Shown here piece by piece: positions 46,781-57,555 of a stretch of DNA of 64,000 nt; position 1 is the first letter of the stretch, and each line of letters begins with the position of its first letter. The translations under genes were made by a program, and so were the position numbers. The notes below the pieces were generated by a model. That model was not told where the DNA came from, did no database searches, and was given only the letters and a program-made list of their open reading frames with translations. The stretch is from Linanthus parryae (lineage: Eukaryota; Streptophyta; Magnoliopsida; Ericales; Polemoniaceae), in assembly GCA_023055425.1 (NCBI GenBank), contig JALGPY010000004.1, positions 62,891,718 through 62,955,717 of the forward strand. Direction: 5' to 3'.

Positions 46781-47089
46781 GGTATGGTTCATACTCATGT
46801 TTTTTTGTTTATAGATTTGATATCTGCCAAAGACTCTTCCAATTCATGTTATTGTTTATTGATTTTCAAAATCATGTTGGTACGAGCAATTAAGGTTCAT
46901 GAAATTGATTATGAGGGGATGTAAATGGAAAAGATTGTAAACAGCGAAAAGATTCTAATTCTCGAACTGAATAGAAGATCTAGAGATGCTCTCATGTAAT
47001 AGCAGTGGGCTGACTCAGGATCAGCACGCCTGTCCGTGCAAAATAATTCGTTTTTTTGATCGGTAAACAGGGATTTTTTTTTCTATCGG

Positions 47090-47600
47090 TAAATGTTTAA
47101 TATGTATTGATCAAGGAACTATACAAAGATCACGCTGCATACCCTGGAAGAATAAACAACGGCCTCAATGGCTTGAGTCACTAACGGAATAAACTGCCGC
47201 ATCGGACAGCCCCAACACGGCTACCAAAGTGGCCCCAACTAAGCCTTTACCAAGTTGCTATACAAGCCCTGCCCTGAAGACTTAAGTCTTCATCTACAAA
47301 CCAGTCCCATCAGTTGGGCTTAAAGCATTAACCAAGCAGTGGGCTGTTTAAAAACAGCCGGATCTCAATTGCGCACATCCCAAGACCATACCCAACGGGT
47401 TCTCAGGTACACCTGATTCACCCAAGCTCTCCAAAGCGAATAGTTCTTTGGAGGGAATGTTCCAATGGAACTTGGATAGAAGAGACACATTCCACGCTGA
47501 AATGTTGTTAAAAGGAGTCCCCCTTCGACTTTTGGAAGACGCACCTCCTTCAATATCTTTTTTTTGGTCCACCAGCTGACTTGTCGCCCAAATGAGACTA
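47090..47600 (-). pseudogene. L1-type LINE, C-terminal ORF2 fragment
   Basis: Overlapping minus-strand frames give KEVRLPKVEGGLLLTTF, an ISAWNVSLLSKFHWNI-like piece, LWRAWVNQVYLR and WSWDV. This matches the region after RT in plant L1 ORF2 (VCLPK.EGGLG...L..WN.ALL.K..W...LW..WV...YL). It is about 150 codons, frameshifted, with nothing else of the LINE adjacent. Confidence 0.8.
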
Positions 47601-48195
47601 TAACCTTAGCTGAAGCTGATATTTCTTAATTAGGAGTTTAGGACATATCATACTGTTGATACTCATTTCTGATATAAATGTGTTTCTCACTTCAAACAAA
47701 CCTTAATTAGGGTTTCGGAGACACAAATGACCCGAAAGGGTAGAGTATTCTCTATTTGTAGGAGTACAAGGATCCTAACGGATATAATTTCAGCTGTTGG
47801 ACCAAGACAGAGTTAAGTATCTTCAGAAATAGTCCTTTTACAAATCATGGCCTTATATTTCCAGTGACTTTCATTTATGTGTGCAGAATGCAAAAAATGC
47901 TCTTAAGTTCTTCTAGTTTGCAGCAGCTTTAAGTCAAGTCCTTCATTTCTTCTAACATCACTCTCTCTCAAGTTCAATAATATTTTTGATGAAACCCCCT
48001 TGTCAAATAGCCCAAAATAAAAAGCTCTAATTTAGGTTTCATACCCACGACAAATTCACAATGCTCAAAGATATGGCAATAGAGATATTTCTAGCTGACA
48101 GGTTCGAAGCACGTAGCTATGAGCATGCTAGCACCAAGTTAGGCAACAAATCTAGTGGTACGACTTTTTTAAGAGGAGAAATAAGAATCTAATAA
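47601..48195. other. Intergenic, no gene recognised
   Basis: AT-rich single-copy-looking sequence just left of the segmental duplication. No domain or repeat was identified. Confidence 0.45.
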
Positions 48196-48606
48196 AACAC
48201 ACATAAAAAGTCCGAAGATCACAAGCATAAATGGTCCCATGGTCCGGTACAACTAGGGCTACCACATCTTGCTGCAAACCTAGAAATCAATAATTCATAT
48301 GACAAAATCGTATCATGCATATCTAGAATGTAAGATCATTTTCTTGACAATCCATCATGCACTTAAAATCCTGAAAGCACCTCAGAGCAATTTGATCGAG
48401 AAAGTTTTAATGGAAACATGTCTTGATTGTTATGACTGAAAGACAGGGCGATTGTCCATTGGTAGCTGATTGAGCTACAAGATGGATGAAATCGGAGTGA
48501 GTGCGAGAGAGAGAGTCGATGACTGTGAGGTTTTTTTTTTTACAGTATATATCCCACTCGTAATCTTATGGGCAGTCCCAATATCCCAGGAACTTTCCTT
48601 TTGGTC

Positions 48607-48635
48607 GGGGGGGGGGGGGGGGTGGGGGGGGGGGG
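48607..48635. repeat. Poly-G run
   Basis: Twenty-eight G with a single T at 48623. Unit 2 has only GTCAGTGGGC at this place. It could form a G-quadruplex, or be partly a sequencing or assembly artefact. Confidence 0.8.
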
Positions 48636-48790
48636 CTCTCTCTGTGTTTATGTCTAAGGTATCTGTGTCGGTCTTCAACAGAGCCGGTGTTACTTCGATG
48701 CCTTTATATTGTTCCAATGGGTTGTTTCTCGAAAAAAAGACCATTATTCAGAGAAACAGAAGAGATCTAAGATCCAATTTCTGTTTCAAC

Positions 48791-50070
48791 CCATCATATT
48801 TTCGCCACTGCCACGAATTACTGCATCCACACCACACGACCGGAAAACGCCACAGTCTTCTCCATCACCAAGATCTACTGTTCAGCTCGAAAAAAAATCT
48901 GCATCTGCCGAGCGCATTATTTGCCTCGTTCGCCGCCTCTTCTTGGAGAGATACAACATCAAGGGGCCGCAGCGTTCGTCTCTGTCTACTGCCGAAAACT
49001 TCTTCTCCCTATCCTCTTCGCAGTTCCTATTCTTCGTTTGTCCTGTTTGGGCGGCCTTCTTTGGATAAGGTCGTTCTCTATTTCTTCATTAGTATGGGTT
49101 AATTACTTATGAGCCCCAAGTTCTGGTCAACTGCCATTCACCCATCATGAATCTTGATTGTTTCAGATTGGGTCCTCATGTTTCTACAAATTTTGTTTTT
49201 CCCTAGGACCCAACTATTTCTTATTTTCGCTTCTTATGTACTCCTCCGGTTTCTAAATATTTCAAATTGAGCCCCATCTGATCCCTCTTTTCAGTCTTTC
49301 CGACCTAAGAAGTCATAAAACTGTTTTCGTCTTCTCCTCGACACAGTCTGCCACAAAATAGTAATTTTCTCCTTCTCGACACAATCTTTCATAAAACTTA
49401 TGTTTCCTTCTTCTCGACACAATATGTCGTAAAATTATTTTCTATCTTCTTATACTCGGACACAATCTATCGTAAAATTATTTTCTTTCTTCTTCTTCTT
49501 TTCGACACAATGTGTCCTTAAATTTTAGCTTTTCTTCTTCTTGACACAATCTACCGTTTTAAAAAAAATCTCTTTTTCTCCACATAGGATGTCATGAAAT
49601 TATTTTCTTTTACGTCTTCTTTTTCTCCACACATATGTTGTAAAACAATTTCTATGTCTTTCTTCTCAAACGCAGGCCACTTCGCCTCTTTATCTCCTCT
49701 TCTCAGCCGCTGGAAAACGCGGCCCTATCACCCTCGGACGCGATTCAAAGCCGTCAACTAAGCGCGACAGCTACTGCTCTTTTCCAACACCGGTCGCAAC
49801 CACTTTAGCCATCCCTGCCGCTGCTCTAGTGTCTTCTTGCGGCACATTGAGTTAAAGTGGGGATGTTAGAGATATTATTATTATAGCAAATTATTGTTAG
49901 GATCTTTAGTTTCTTTATTACGCGTTTATATTATTAAGTTTCCTAGTTTAGACTATTAAGTTACCTAGTTCAGTTTATGTTTCTTGTTGACCAAGTATTG
50001 GTTGCTTATATATCGGCTACTGTAATAGCTTAGGTTATTACGAATCATATCAATACGATTACAAGTTATT
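48791..50070 (+). mobile_element. Non-coding LTR element, copy B (5' LTR deleted)
   Basis: The interior and 3' LTR (49864-50070, starting TGTTAGAGATATT) match the complete copy at 54974-56630, including the flanking GAAAC at 50071-50075. The 5' LTR, primer site and first part of the interior are gone: sequence matching the left flank of copy C (to ATCCAATTTCTG) is joined directly to TTTCAACCCATCA. No gag or pol is present. The interior has a run of CGACA...TGTCG motifs (49340-49640). Confidence 0.82.
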
Positions 50071-50350
50071 GAAACTCATGACTGAATTTGATTATAAAAC
50101 TGCATGACTATCTATATAATTTTCCCTGCTGAGTTTTGAGGAGAAACCCCTGATCGTTTATTCCCTTCTCTCTCTGTGTCTCTAATCTCATCCCGGCTCT
50201 CATCGCTTAACTCCTGTAGCTCAATCAGCTACTAACTAGACAATCAGCTCCGAGGACATGGTTGTTGCCCACAAGAAAGTGATATGATAAGTCTAGGGGT
50301 TTTTGTTGAAGCGTTTCGCTGTGCATGTTTTTTGCCTCTGGATATAGAAT

Positions 50351-50965
50351 CTGGAAAAGAGACAATCCAGCCCAGATACTGCGCACAATGAGATGGATGC
50401 TACAGCGAATGGTACTCGTGCTTCTAAAAGGCGGCACAGGGTCTCTGAGTTGCCGTACTTTGGATTTGATCCTGATCGCTATCGCCAGGATATTGCTAAG
50501 TTGATAATAATGCATGACCCCCTGCATATGGTTGAACATCCAGGTTTTGTTGCGCTTATCCAGAACAACCTTCAGCCGCAGTTCGGTTTGGTGAGTTCAG
50601 TATGTCGAAGGAGATTGTGAAGTCGTTTACCAGAGGGAAAACAAAGCCTTCAGAGGGTGAATTAGGGAGTCACTGGACAGATCTGTCTTATGCTTGACGT
50701 GTGGAGTTCAAGAAAGTCCATTGGCTTTGTCTTCATACGCGGGCAGTTCATTGACCGTGACTGGAAGTTGCATATAAAACTTTTGAATTTAGTGATGATA
50801 CCGTACCTCAACTCTGATTCTGGTTTCAGCCATGCGATTGCTTCTTGCCTCTCTGTCTGGAGGATAGGTTATGTTCTATCACAATAAGTCAGTCATTAAG
50901 TGAAGCTGAAATTGATTATCTTAGAGTGTTGCTCTCCAATAAAAACCCGCTACTTCTCAAAGGCC
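50351..50965 (+). pseudogene. hAT transposase core fragment, plus strand (unit 1)
   Basis: Plus-strand frames read TRASKRRHRVSELPYFGFDP, IMHDPLHMVEHPGFVALIQN, TGQICLMLDVW, GQFIDRDWKLHIKLLNLVM and FSHAIASCLSVW. They match the plant BED-hAT (RICESLEEPER/DAYSLEEPER-like) region between the BED finger and the dimerisation domain. The Asp of LDVW corresponds to the first catalytic acid of hAT transposases. Frames shift several times and the catalytic core is incomplete, so the product is inactive. Confidence 0.8.
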
Positions 50966-51606
50966 AATTGTTTGTTGGAAAACCCGCTACCGACACATGG
51001 CTATTGAGAAGTAGCGGGGTTTTAATAGAAAGTAACGCTCCAAGATAATCGATTCCAGCTTCACTTAATCCCTGACTTATTGTGGTAGAAAATAACCAAT
51101 CCTCCAGACAGAAAGGCAAGAAGCAATCGCATGGCTGAAACCAGAATCAGAGTTGAGGTAGGGTACCATCACCACATTCAAAAGTTTCCTATGCAACTTC
51201 CAGTCACGATCAATGAAGCGCCCGCGTATGAAAACATAGCCAATGGACTTGAAGTCCACACATCAAGCATAAGACAGATCTGTCCAGTGACGCCCTTAAT
51301 CTCCCTCTGAAGGCTTTGTTTTTCCCTCTGGTAAATGGCTTCACAATCTCCTTGGACAGTGCTGAAACTCAACAAATCGAACTGCGGCTGAAGGTTCTGG
51401 ATAAGCGCAACAAAACCCGAATGTTACATGCAGGGGGTAGTCATGCATTATTATCAACTTATCAGTATCCTGGCGAAAGCGATCAGGATCAAATCAAAAG
51501 TGCGGCAACTTAGAGACCCTGTTCCGCCTTTTTGAAGCACGAGTACCATTCGTTGTGGCACCCATCTCAGGTGCAGGAATTGGGCGAGATTGTCTCTTTT
51601 CCAGGT
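50351..51606. repeat. Palindrome of a hAT transposase segment, unit 1
   Basis: Arms 50351-50965 and 50997-51606 are inverted copies (~610 bp, roughly 85% identity by eye) with a 31-base loop. Both encode the same part of a BED-hAT transposase, plus strand on the left and minus strand on the right. A transcript in either direction would fold on itself. Confidence 0.88.
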
Positions 51607-51890
51607 TCTTCTTTGTCTGTTGAGACTAAGATTTGAAATATTGTCGACCAAACTTCCTTTCTTATACTTTATTCATTTTTCCAAAGGATTGAAAATTTGA
51701 ACTCGTCGCTCCCCCGATTAGGAAATATGAGAAAAGGACTTACATCACCCTTCACGCCTCCTCCTAGTTGTTTTAAAAACTGTTGAATCTACATACACTT
51801 TTACCGCAATAATTGCACTTGGCTCTTCTATTGCATGGAACAAAAACAGATGTGCCATGATCACGGACGTTGATTTCAGATTTACAGGCC
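50997..51890 (-). pseudogene. hAT transposase N-terminal half, minus strand (unit 1)
   Basis: Read downwards from 51890, a BED zinc-finger region (DHGTSVFV-like, then GPFSYFPN-type residues; 51890-51690) is followed by a short linker. The core segment then matches the plus arm (LSFSTVQGDCEAIYQREKQS, TGQICLMLDVWTS, RGRFIDRDWKLHRKLLNVVM). This is the only colinear BED-plus-core copy in unit 1. Frameshifts interrupt it near 51600 and 51260. Confidence 0.78.
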
Positions 51891-52225
51891 ACTATTTAAT
51901 TGCGATAACATGTACTAAAGTTTGTCGCAAGTTTCAGTCCTGAAGTTATCGTAAGAAAAGGGCAACCTTTAAATCTAAAATCAACATCCGCGATCATGGA
52001 ATACATGTTTTTGTTTCAGGCAATGAAAGAGTCAAGTTCCGTAAGGATGCAAGTGGATTCAACCGACTTGAAAAAAACCTAGGAGGAGGATTGAAATGTG
52101 ATGTAGGTCCTTTTCTCATAGTTCCTGATCCGGTGAGGGACCAGTTCAAATTTTAAATCCTTCAGAAAAATAAAAAAAGTATGAGTAAGGAAGATGGGAC
52201 GACTGTTTTCCAAGTCTTAGTTTTA
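51625..52225. repeat. Second palindrome: BED finger region, unit 1
   Basis: About 51625-51888 (minus-strand BED) is inverted at about 51966-52225 (plus-strand BED), with a ~77-base loop. Shared landmarks include CCTAGGAGGAGG/CTAGGAGGAGGCG, GTCCTTTTCTCATA and GAGTTCAAATTTT-like segments. It abuts the first palindrome, so segments alternate core(+), core(-), BED(-), BED(+). Confidence 0.8.
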
Positions 52226-52375
52226 AACGGAATGATTCAATCTCCTGAGGCAAGAAGTGTGCACGGGGAAACTCTTCAACATAAATCAAATCTTGCAGCA
52301 AGATGTGGTACCCCTAGGTATATCAGACCAGGGGCGCATGACGCTCTGCTGACAGTTGTTCCTATGTTTTATTAG
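51966..52375 (+). pseudogene. hAT BED-finger fragment, plus strand (unit 1)
   Basis: It encodes NIRDHGIHVFVSGNERVKF, then NRLEKNLGGGLKCDVGPFL and VPDPVRDQFKF, a degraded BED domain that has lost its first cysteine pair (KFRKD for the usual KCNYC). Beyond it, 52181-52375 matches the linker of BED-hAT proteins weakly in one frame (GRWDD...GKKCARGN). Confidence 0.65.
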
Positions 52376-52379
52376 AGTC

Positions 52380-53565
52380 TGATTTCTCCTGTTAAGAAGT
52401 TTTACTAGATATTTTTTCTAGCTTAGGGTTTTCTTGTTCATATGTACGTGATTGGTTCCTCCCATGTAATCAGCGAAAAGGATTTCTATTTTCATATCCG
52501 AGTGTTCATCAATAATTTAGATTCCATAACCTGTTTATACAAATTCTTTAATTGTTTGCACACATTTAGATTCTCATCCTAATTATGAATTTCCTTGGGC
52601 AGCCTTAATTCATTGTAGCTTCAGGTAAGCATTGATTTGAAATCGTGGAAGGACTCGTTAGTGTCCCTGTGAAAATTTCTTGAAGGGGTTGTGTAGCTAG
52701 CTAACCAGACCAGACTAATTTCTGCGGATAAATGTGAAGAAGTGAATTTGAGGGATGGAGATGAACATTAGAAAAATGGAATTTTAGGGGTACAGAGAGA
52801 ATTTTGCAGTTAACTTTTGCAATGAAATTTATCCATGATAAACTTGATGGGTCGGAGCTGGACAGTTAGAGTAATGTGGAGTGGGAAGTTGTGGTAGTAG
52901 TATAATGTTGGTAGGTTTTGTCCAAAAAATAGAATGCGATAGTTATGTATGAATTCCCTCCTCATCTATCCTATTGACCTTCAGTTTGTCATTTCTCTAC
53001 TCCTCCCATTTTCTTTCCCCTTTCTCTGAGGAAAAAAATGATTCTTTTCCTTTTTCTCACACTACCATATCCTGCAATCCGATCTTACCCGAGCATTTAT
53101 TGTGATGTAAAAAATTCAATGAGGAATCACAGCTTTTAAAATCTCAATAAGTCAAATACTATTCGTACGTCCAGCTCACTTACGTAGTGTTTATCAGTAG
53201 CATCAATAAAAATATAAAAATCGTAAACAATTAAAAAAATTTATTACTTATGGTCATCTAGATGTGTAATCAAATATACCCCGAAATTATTGATTCATTA
53301 ATATTTCAATTCATCAAATCAGTCCCTAAACTAAATATTTTTCCATATTTTCAGTTTTTTCTTCTACGTTTCAAGTTCTCGATCAATGACCATGGTGCTA
53401 GACATGCGATATGCTAACTGGTCGAAGGATTATACATTTCTTAGTGTTCGAAATAGTAGGGTATGAAATTTAGCTCTATAGATACCTGAGAGGACTAATA
53501 TAGAATCTTCGTAGACCGAAATATAACGAATAAGTTATTTTTCAAAAGTCTAACCATCTGATAGA
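52380..53565. other. Non-coding part of unit 1
   Basis: I see no coding sequence. The stretch is matched in unit 2 by 59755-60212 and 62214-62960. AAACT in GATAAACTTGATGGG near 52842 is the intact target site of the 2-kb LTR element present in unit 2. Confidence 0.6.
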
Positions 53566-53569
53566 TTCG

Positions 53570-54245
53570 TATAATGTTTCTATCAAGTTCTATCAAGTAT
53601 TCCCTAATCTTCCTCAAAAAAAAATCTAGTATTCCCTTATCCCTCATTTTGGGAAGTTTTTCACAAGGCCTAGATCGCAAACACTTATTATCACTCTATT
53701 TTTTATTCCACCCAATCCAGCTTTCTTAATCCCTCATTTTGGGAAGTTATTCACAAGGCTTGGATTACAAACACTTTTTATCAAGTTCTATCAAGTATTG
53801 CTGAATCCCTCATTTTGAGAAGCTATTCACAAGGCCTGGATCACAAACACCTATTATCACTCTGCTATTGAATCTACCCAATCCAGCTTGTTGTTTGGAA
53901 CAACGAATGCTTTGGAAACTTGTTTCATAAACAGAAAACTCTTCTAGAGCTAGGCTCAATGGCCTTCTGAAAGCCTTGGATAACTCCCCCTCCCGGTTCA
54001 TTTCTGTCTTAATGATTGGCTGAAGTCAAGGATGAGTACAGTAGCATTTTGTTCCAATAGGAAGAGTTTTGGAGAAAGAGGAGATTGGAATATATGTTTC
54101 TTTCTTGCTTCAACTCTGAGTTGAAGGAGCAGAAAAAAAAATCAATACTTTTAGGATGAGAATGGCGCTTGGCGTTTGATAAAGGATGTTGCTTGCACAT
54201 TTCTTAGAGTTTCCTCTAACTCCACTTCCTCTCACTCAGTCAACA
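53570..54245 (+). pseudogene. L1-type LINE fragment (unit 1)
   Basis: Frames matching the ORF2 segment between endonuclease and RT appear: QSSLLFGTTNALETCF (the WNK..FGN region), then FFLASTLS and LRDENGAW-like pieces near 54100-54180, matching FFHASTL...LRDE.G.W. It is truncated at the duplication junction and full of stops. Confidence 0.7.
53632..53870. repeat. Triplicated ~90-bp LINE segment, unit 1 only
   Basis: Versions of ATCCCTCATTTTGGGAAG, TTCACAAGGC and ACAAACACTTATTATCACTC start near 53638, 53730 and 53807. Unit 2 has a single version near 62980-63060. Confidence 0.75.
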
Positions 54246-54973
54246 TTGGGTTTCCTTTAACACAAAAAGTCATAGGATCACAAGCATAAATGGTCCCATG
54301 GTCCAGTACAACTAGGGCTACCACATCTCGCTGCAAACCTAGAGATCAATAATTCTCATGACAAAATCGTATCATGCATATCTAGAATGTAAGATCAATC
54401 TTTTTTACAATCCATCATGCACTTAAAATCATTAAATCACCTCGGAACAATTTGATTGAGAAAGTTTTAATGGAAACATGTCTTGATTGGCATGATTGAA
54501 AGACAGGGCGATTGTCCATTGGTAGCTCATTGAGCTACACAATGGATGAAATCAGAGTGAGTGCGAGAGAGAATCGATGGGGTCATTTTTGTACATTATA
54601 TCCGCTCGTAATCTTATGGTCAGTCCCGGAACTTTCCTTTTGGTCAGTGGGCTCTCGCTGGGTTGATGTCTAAGGTATCTGTGTCGGTTTTCAACAGAGT
54701 CGGTGTTACTAAGATGCCTTTATGTTTTTCCAATGGATTGTTTCTCGAACAAAAAAGACCATTATTCAGAGAAACATAAGAGATCTAAGATCCAATTTCT
54801 GGTCAATCTCTCTTTTCTTATTGACTTAGATGCTTGTTAAAGGACTTTTGATATATAATGCGCAAAGATGAACCGATAGTCGTACCTACTCAACTTTCTC
54901 TCTTTCTCTCTCACTCACACTCTCTCACTCACACAAAGCCGCTGCGAGCTTGACTGTATTTTTAAGGAGAAAC

Positions 54974-56630
54974 TGTAGAGATATTATTATTATAGCAGAT
55001 AATTGTTATGATCTTCAGTTTCTATATTACGCGTTTATATTATTATGTTTCCTAGTTTAGATTATTTAGTTACCTAGTTCAGTTTAAGTTTCATTTTGAC
55101 CAAGTATTGGTTGCCAATATATAGGCTACTGTAATAGCTTAGGTTATTACGAATCAATGTAATACAATTATTTCTCTGAGTCTGTCATGGTCAGTATAAT
55201 TAAAAAGTTCTACATGGTATTCGAGAATCTACGCTCCTGGTGACCTACAATTATTCCGCCTCCTCTAGCGGGCGGCGCCACTACTAGACGCCCGCTAGAC
55301 CACCATTTTTTTCTAGCAACGCTTACTACATACAACAGCTGCTCTTGTTTCAACCCATAAAATTTTCGACGCTGCCACGACTTGCCACATCCAAACCACC
55401 ATCTTCTCCATCACCAAGTTCTACTGTTCAGAGAGCCCGAAAAAAAATCCTTATCTGCCCAGCGCCTTGTTTGCCTTGTTCGCCGCCTCATCTCGGGGAG
55501 ATACAGCACCAAGGCGCCGCAGCGTTCGTTAGTGTCTGCAGCCTAAAATTTATTCTCCCTTTCCCCTTCGCAGTTCCTATTCTTCATTTTTCCTGTTTGG
55601 GCGGCCTTCTTTGGAGAAGGTCGTTCTCTATTTCTTCATTAGTATGGGTTAATTACTTATGAACTCCAAGTTCTGGCCAACTGCCATTCACCCATCCTGA
55701 ATCTTGATTGTTTCAGACTGGGTCCTCATGTTTCTACAAATTTAGTTTTTTTACTAGGATCCAACTATTTCTTGTTTTCGCTTCTTAATGTTTGATGTAC
55801 TCCTCCGGTTTATAAATATTTCAAATTGAACCCCATCAGATCCCTCTTTTCAGTCTTTTCGACCTAACAAGTCATAATACTGTTTCCTTCTTCTCCTCGA
55901 CACATTCTGCCATAAAATTGTAATTTTCTCCTTCTCGACACAACCTTCATAAAACTTATTTTTCCTTCTTCTCGACGTAGTCGTTAATTTATTTTCTATC
56001 TTCTTATACTCAGACACAATTTGTCGTAACATTATTTTCTTTCATTTTATTCTCGACACAATATGTAATTTATTTTTTCTTCTTCTTTACACAATCTACA
56101 GTTTAAAAAAAAAAATCTCTTTTTCTCGACATAGGATGTCGTGAAATTATTTTCTTTTTCTTCTTCTTTTTTCTCGACACATGTTGTAAAACAGTTTCTA
56201 TGTCTTCTTCTCAAACGCAGGCAACTTCGCCTCTTTATCTCCTGTTCTCAAGCGCCGGCAAACCCGGCCCTATCATTCTCGGACGCGATTCAATGCCGTC
56301 AACCCAGCGCGACAGCCCCTGCTCTTTTCCAACACCAATCGCAACCACTATAGCCAACCCTGCAGCTGCTCTGGTGTCTTCTTGCACACTCAATATTGGC
56401 ACTTTGAGTTTGAGTGGGGATGTTAGAGATATAATTATTATAGCAAATTATTGTTAGGATCATTAGTTTCTATATTACTCGTCTATATTATTATGTTTCT
56501 TAGTTTAGACTATTTAGTTACCCAGTTCAGTTTACGTTTCTTGTTGACCAAGTATTGGTTGCCTATATATGGGCTACCGTAATAGCTTAGGTTATTACGA
56601 ATCATATCAATACAATTACAAAGTTCTATA
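54974..56630 (+). mobile_element. Complete non-coding LTR element, copy C, with TSD GAAAC
   Basis: LTRs are at 54974-55214 and 56421-56630. A degenerate primer site TGGTATTCGAGA (55215-55226) and a purine-rich tract before the 3' LTR (TTTGAGTTTGAGTGGGGA) are present. GAAAC lies on both sides (54969-54973, 56631-56635). The 1.2-kb interior has no gag or pol. It starts with a GC-rich patch containing an inverted CTAGCGGGCGGCGCC/GGCGCCCGCTAG-like pair, and has a CGACA...TGTCG motif run (55895-56190). At 1.66 kb it falls between TRIM and LARD elements. Confidence 0.85.
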
Positions 56631-56910
56631 GAAACCCATGACTGAATTTGACCATAAAGCTGCATTGACTATCTATATAATTTTCCCTGTTGAGTTTTGA
56701 GGAGAAACCCCTGATCGTTTATTTCCTTCTCTCTCTGTGTCTCTAATATCATCCCGACTCTCATCGCTTAACTCCTATAGCTCAATCAGCTACTAAATAG
56801 ACAATCAGCTCCGAGGACATGGATGTTGCCCACAAGAAAGTGATATGATAAGTCTAGTGGTTTTTGTTGAAGCGTTTTGCCGTGCATGCTTTTTGCCTGG
56901 GGATATAGAA

Positions 56911-57530
56911 TCTGGAAAAGAGATAATCCAGCCCAGATACTGCACCAACTGAGATGGATGCTACACCGAATGGTACTCGTGCCTATAAAAGGCGGCACAG
57001 GGTCTCTGAGTTGTCGTACTTTGGATTTGATCCTGATCACTATTGCCAGGATATTGCTAAGTTGATAATAATGCATGACTACCCCCGTGAATATGGTTGA
57101 ACATCCGGGTTTTGTTGCGCTTATCCAGAACCATCAGCCGCAGTTCGATTCGGTGAGTTTCAGCACTGTCCAAGGAGATTGTGAGACCATTTACCAGATG
57201 GAAAACAAAGCCATAAGAGGGTGATTAAGGCCGTCACTGGACAGATCTGTCTTATTCTTGATGTGTGGACTTCAAGAAAGTCCATTGGATATGTCATACG
57301 CGAGCAGTTCATTGACCGTGACTGGAAGTTGCATAGGAAACTTTTGAATGCGGTGATGATACAGTACCTCAGCTCTGATTTTGGTTTAAGCCATGCGATT
57401 GCTTCTTGCCTTTCTGTCTGGAGGACATGTTATGTTCTATCACAATAAGTCAGGCATTAAGTGAAGCCAGATTTGATTATCTTAGAACGTTGCTCTCAAT
57501 TAAGAACCTGCTACTTCTCAAAGGCCAATT
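56911..57530 (+). pseudogene. hAT transposase core fragment, plus strand (unit 2)
   Basis: Counterpart of 50351-50965. Frames include TGQICLILDVWTSRKSIGYV, RDWKLHRKLLNAVMIQYL and SHAIASCLSVW. It is frameshifted near 57180 and lacks the C-terminal half. It is the left arm of the unit 2 palindrome. Confidence 0.8.
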
Positions 57531-57555
57531 GTTGGTTGAAAAATCCGCTACCGAG

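Larger units (their letters stand above)
48200..54252. repeat. Segmental tandem duplication, unit 1
   Basis: Matches unit 2 (54260-63412) in the same order and orientation at ~90-95% by eye, starting at a shared ATCACAAGCATAAATGGTCC and ending at CTCTCACTCAGTCAAC. It contains an LTR element without its 5' LTR, the hAT palindromes and a LINE fragment. Relative to unit 2 it lacks ~540 bp (5' LTR region) and the three later insertions, and has gained extra copies of a ~90-bp LINE segment. Confidence 0.9.
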
